A DNA stretch of 6,994 nt from assembly GCA_036279475.1 (NCBI GenBank), contig DASUJB010000228.1:1-6994 (forward strand). The letters run 5' to 3'. Below the pieces are notes generated by a model. The model searched no databases and was not told where the DNA came from. It saw only the letters and a list, made by a program, of their open reading frames with translations. The DNA comes from ZC4RG19 sp036279475. Its GTDB lineage: Bacteria; Actinomycetota; Acidimicrobiia; Acidimicrobiales; VFJN01. How positions within the stretch are numbered: position 1 is the first letter of the stretch; each line of letters starts with the position of its first letter. Position numbers and translations under genes: made by a program. Positions 4,984 to 6,994 of the stretch are shown piece by piece.

Positions 4984-6705
4984 TCAGCGGCGGGAGGCCA
5001 CCGCGGCAGCGGCGTCGACGATGCCCTCGCCGTAGAACCCGTTGTCGGCGGCGCCACCGGTGCAGGTGGCGTTCCACTCGGGCGGGCGGCCCTCGTCGGC
5101 GTAGTCCTCGACGCCCCCCGGCGGGCACGGCGTGTCGGCCGCGGTCCGCTCGATGCGGTCCACCACCGCGTCGGGGTCCATCGAGTGGCCGTGGCCCGGT
5201 GTGCCGGCGCCGTACCGCTCGATCACCAGGGCGGCCAGCCCCGCCACGTGGGGAGCGGCCATCGAGGTGCCCTGGAGGTACGTGTAGACCCCGCACGTCC
5301 GGCCCCCCCGGTCGCAGCTCGTGCGGGAGAAGTCGTCGACCGGCACCCCGCCCTCGTCGACGAGGCCCTCGGCGACGGCCACCGCGAGGGGGAACGAGGA
5401 CAGGACGCGGTTGCCGGGGGCGTCGAAGCCCGGCGTGCCGAAGAGGTCGCGGGCGTAGCCGCCGGGGGCGGCCACGTCGACCACGCCCTCGCCGTAGCTC
5501 GAGTAGTCGGCCTTGGTCCTGCTAGGGCCGGTGGAGGACACCGTGACGACGTGCGGCCCCTCGGCGGGCAGGTCGGGGCAGTCCCGGGTGACGACCCGCT
5601 CGACCTCGCCGCCCGCCGGGTGGTCGGGGCTCGTGGCGTCGGCCCGCGTGGGGGCGGCCAGGTCGGTGGCCTCGTTGCCGGCCGCCGCCACCAGCGTGAC
5701 CCCCCGGGCGTGGGCGTCCTCGAGGGCGGCGGTGACGGTCTCCTTGACGAAGGCCTGCTCGGCGAGCTGCTCCTCGGTCACCGGTCCGGACACGTAGTCG
5801 TCGGGGGAGTCGCAGTTGTAGAGCCAGGGGTCGGTGTAGAAGCTCATGTTCACCACGTCGAGCCCGGCGTCGGCCGCGTAGGTGAGGGCGCCCACCGTCT
5901 CGTAGAGGAAGAAGTAGCCCGAGTCCTGCCCGGCCCGGACGTTGACCAGGGTGGCGTCGGGCGCCACGCCCTCGATGCCCAGGCCGTCGTCGTCAGCGGC
6001 GACGATGCCGGCGACGTGGGTGCCGTGGCCCCCCTCGTCGACGTCCACCGGGTCGACGCAGGTGGGCACCTCGCAGGGACCGTCGATGGCGGGGATGTCG
6101 GTGGTGAGGTTGCGCGAGAGGCCGACGTCGACGTTGGCGGCCAGGTCGGGGTGGCTGGCGTCGATGCCGGTGTCGATGATGCCCACGGTCACGCCGCGGC
6201 CGGTGGCCCGGCGGTGGGCGGCGTCCGTGCGCATCTGGGCCATGTCCCACTGGAGGTGGGCGAGCGGCTCGCGCCGTCCGCCACCCGGCCCGGCCCGCCC
6301 CGGCCGACCGGCCGTGACCGCCCGCTCGGCGACCGTCGGCCTCTCCTCGACGACGCGGTGGGGCTGGCCGGGGCGGGCGCTCCCCACCGAGTGGTTGCGA
6401 GCCACGGCGGTGACCACCCCGGAGGCCCGGACGTCGGTGGCGAACGACGAGCTGGTCGCCTCGACGAGGGCGATGTCGAGCCGCTCGTTGACGTCGACAA
6501 CCGTGCCCCCGGCGGCCGCCACCGCGTCCGCCGCCCGCTGGGCGTCGCCCTCGAAGGCGACCACGAGCTCGCCGCCCCCCGTGGGACCGGGCGTGGCCGT
6601 GGGGGACGGGCCGGCACCGGCGACCGGGGCCGTGGCGACCCCGGAGGACGCCAGGAGGGCCAGCGCTCCTGCCGCCGTGACGACGACGACGTTGCTCCTG
6701 CGCAT
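4984..6705 (-). CDS. secreted subtilisin-like (S8) serine protease with propeptide
   Basis: This 573-residue preproprotein would be exported and matured into an extracellular endopeptidase. A signal peptide covers about residues 1-31 (MRR, then a hydrophobic run). A Pro/Thr/Gly linker follows, then an inhibitor-I9-like propeptide at about 46-107 and an Arg/Pro/Gly-rich stretch at 108-146, a likely site of propeptide removal. The catalytic domain runs from about 150. Asp178 (IIDTGID), His227 (GGHGTHVAG) and Ser481 (GTSMAAPHVAG) form the triad, and Asn344 (AAGNE) is the oxyanion residue. Eight cysteines (211, 216, 298, 376, 464, 471, 527, 548) could form four disulfides. There is no C-terminal membrane anchor or sorting motif, so free secretion is expected. 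The ATG at 6705 is preferred over GTG at 6738: it has a purine-rich Shine-Dalgarno and starts directly at the signal peptide. The substrate is unknown. Confidence 0.95.
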   Translation of the reverse strand: MRRSNVVVVTAAGALALLASSGVATAPVAGAGPSPTATPGPTGGGELVVAFEGDAQRAADAVAAAGGTVVDVNERLDIALVEATSSSFATDVRASGVVTAVARNHSVGSARPGQPHRVVEERPTVAERAVTAGRPGRAGPGGGRREPLAHLQWDMAQMRTDAAHRRATGRGVTVGIIDTGIDASHPDLAANVDVGLSRNLTTDIPAIDGPCEVPTCVDPVDVDEGGHGTHVAGIVAADDDGLGIEGVAPDATLVNVRAGQDSGYFFLYETVGALTYAADAGLDVVNMSFYTDPWLYNCDSPDDYVSGPVTEEQLAEQAFVKETVTAALEDAHARGVTLVAAAGNEATDLAAPTRADATSPDHPAGGEVERVVTRDCPDLPAEGPHVVTVSSTGPSRTKADYSSYGEGVVDVAAPGGYARDLFGTPGFDAPGNRVLSSFPLAVAVAEGLVDEGGVPVDDFSRTSCDRGGRTCGVYTYLQGTSMAAPHVAGLAALVIERYGAGTPGHGHSMDPDAVVDRIERTAADTPCPPGGVEDYADEGRPPEWNATCTGGAADNGFYGEGIVDAAAAVASRR

Positions 6706-6714
6706 GCGGCGGCT

Positions 6715-6721
6715 CTCCCCT
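6715..6721 (-). promoter_or_regulatory. Shine-Dalgarno deciding the S8 protease start
   Basis: The minus strand reads AGGGGAG about 9 nt before the ATG at 6705-6703. The in-frame GTG at 6738 has no comparable site and would add 11 polar residues before the signal peptide. It would also lie within a few bases of the predicted transcription start. Confidence 0.6.
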
Positions 6722-6750
6722 TGTCCCAGCGCGGTCACGAGATGGCCGCC

Positions 6751-6779
6751 ACCCTAGGCATGTCGCCCGGAGCCGTCGA
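6751..6779 (-). promoter_or_regulatory. candidate promoter of the S8 protease gene
   Basis: On the minus strand TCGACG (6779-6774) resembles a -35 box, matching TTGACA at four of six positions. It is followed by an exact 17-nt spacer and TAGGGT (6756-6751), a good actinobacterial -10. The predicted transcription start is near 6744, giving a leader of about 40 nt that includes the Shine-Dalgarno. This is the best complete promoter candidate in the window and would let the protease be expressed separately from the upstream map gene. Confidence 0.55.
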
Positions 6780-6816
6780 GGGGACGGGCGCGACGTGCCA
6801 CGGGACCAGCCGTCGC

Positions 6817-6846
6817 GGGGCGCGAGGCGCGCGGTCCGCTCGCCCC
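6817..6846 (-). terminator. possible terminator after map
   Basis: Immediately after the map stop codon the minus strand reads GGGGCGAG (6846-6839). It can pair with CTCG-CG-CCCC (6826-6817) as an 8-bp stem with a 2-nt bulge and a loop of about 12 nt. No T-run follows. The position between a gene end and the next promoter supports it; the GC-rich background weakens it. Confidence 0.35.
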
Positions 6847-6994
6847 TCAGTCGAGGCTGGTGAGGATCTCGACCCCGTCGTCGAGGACGAGCAGCGTGTG
6901 CTCGAACTGGGCGGTGCGCCCCCGGTCGACCGTCACGGCCGTCCAGTCGTCGTCCCAGACCTCGTGCTGCCAGGCCCCCATCGTGATCATCGGC
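6847..6994 (-). CDS. map: type I methionine aminopeptidase, C-terminal part (cut by window edge)
   Basis: Only the last 48 codons and the stop are present; the 5' part lies beyond the right edge. The enzyme removes the initiator methionine from new proteins in the cytoplasm. The visible residues begin PMITMGAWQHEVW and include DWTAVTVDRGRTAQFEHTLLV, the conserved C-terminal block of type I enzymes. Glu in QFEHT (codon 6901-6903) corresponds to a metal ligand, Glu235 in the E. coli protein. The end, DDGVEILTSLD, is typical. It is on the same strand as the S8 protease, 141 nt apart, with a possible terminator and a separate promoter between. Actinobacteria often have several map copies, so which paralogue this is cannot be told here. 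Confidence 0.9.
   Translation of the reverse strand, partial: PMITMGAWQHEVWDDDWTAVTVDRGRTAQFEHTLLVLDDGVEILTSLD

Noticed and set aside
6640..6705. Possible twin-arginine (Tat) signal in the S8 protease because of the MRR start.
   Set aside because: The residues after the arginine pair (S-N-V-V) lack the Tat consensus x-F-L-K pattern; a normal Sec signal is the simpler call.

Overview
The window looks like ordinary chromosomal DNA from a very high-G+C actinobacterium. By eye, roughly three quarters of bases are G or C, codon third positions are almost all G or C, and starts are a mix of GTG and ATG. The candidate -10 boxes have the TANNNT form. The ferredoxin/reductase pair and the style of the methionine aminopeptidase tail would suit Acidimicrobiia or a related lineage, but that placement is an impression, not a search result.

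Layout, left to right. (1) Positions 68-1517, minus strand: a two-gene redox operon, a small 3Fe-4S-type ferredoxin followed 4 nt later by an NAD(P)H-dependent FAD ferredoxin reductase. Together they would pass electrons from NAD(P)H to a terminal oxygenase such as a cytochrome P450, which is not in the window. (2) Positions 1518-1618: a 101-nt divergent promoter region. (3) Positions 1619-4842, plus strand: a YcaQ/AlkX-like winged-helix DNA glycosylase whose stop overlaps the GTG start of an M3-family (PepF-like) oligoendopeptidase. (4) Positions 4843-4983: a short convergent gap with GC-rich inverted repeats. (5) Positions 4984-6705, minus strand: a secreted subtilisin-like (S8) protease with signal peptide, I9-like propeptide and complete catalytic residues, preceded by the best promoter candidate in the window. 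(6) Positions 6847-6994, minus strand: the last 48 codons of a type I methionine aminopeptidase that runs off the right edge.

Functional links are clear only within the two operon-like pairs. The ferredoxin and reductase form an electron-transfer chain. The glycosylase and M3 peptidase are translationally coupled, but no known pathway joins them. No stretch over 300 bases lacks a gene. I see no tRNA, rRNA, CRISPR array, insertion sequence or integration site, and no sign of a novel defence or mobile system. The points most worth checking are the coupled glycosylase-peptidase pair, the glycosylase's repeat-built proline tail with a strong GC hairpin just before the peptidase start, a probable leaderless glycosylase transcript, and the cysteine-rich S8 protease.
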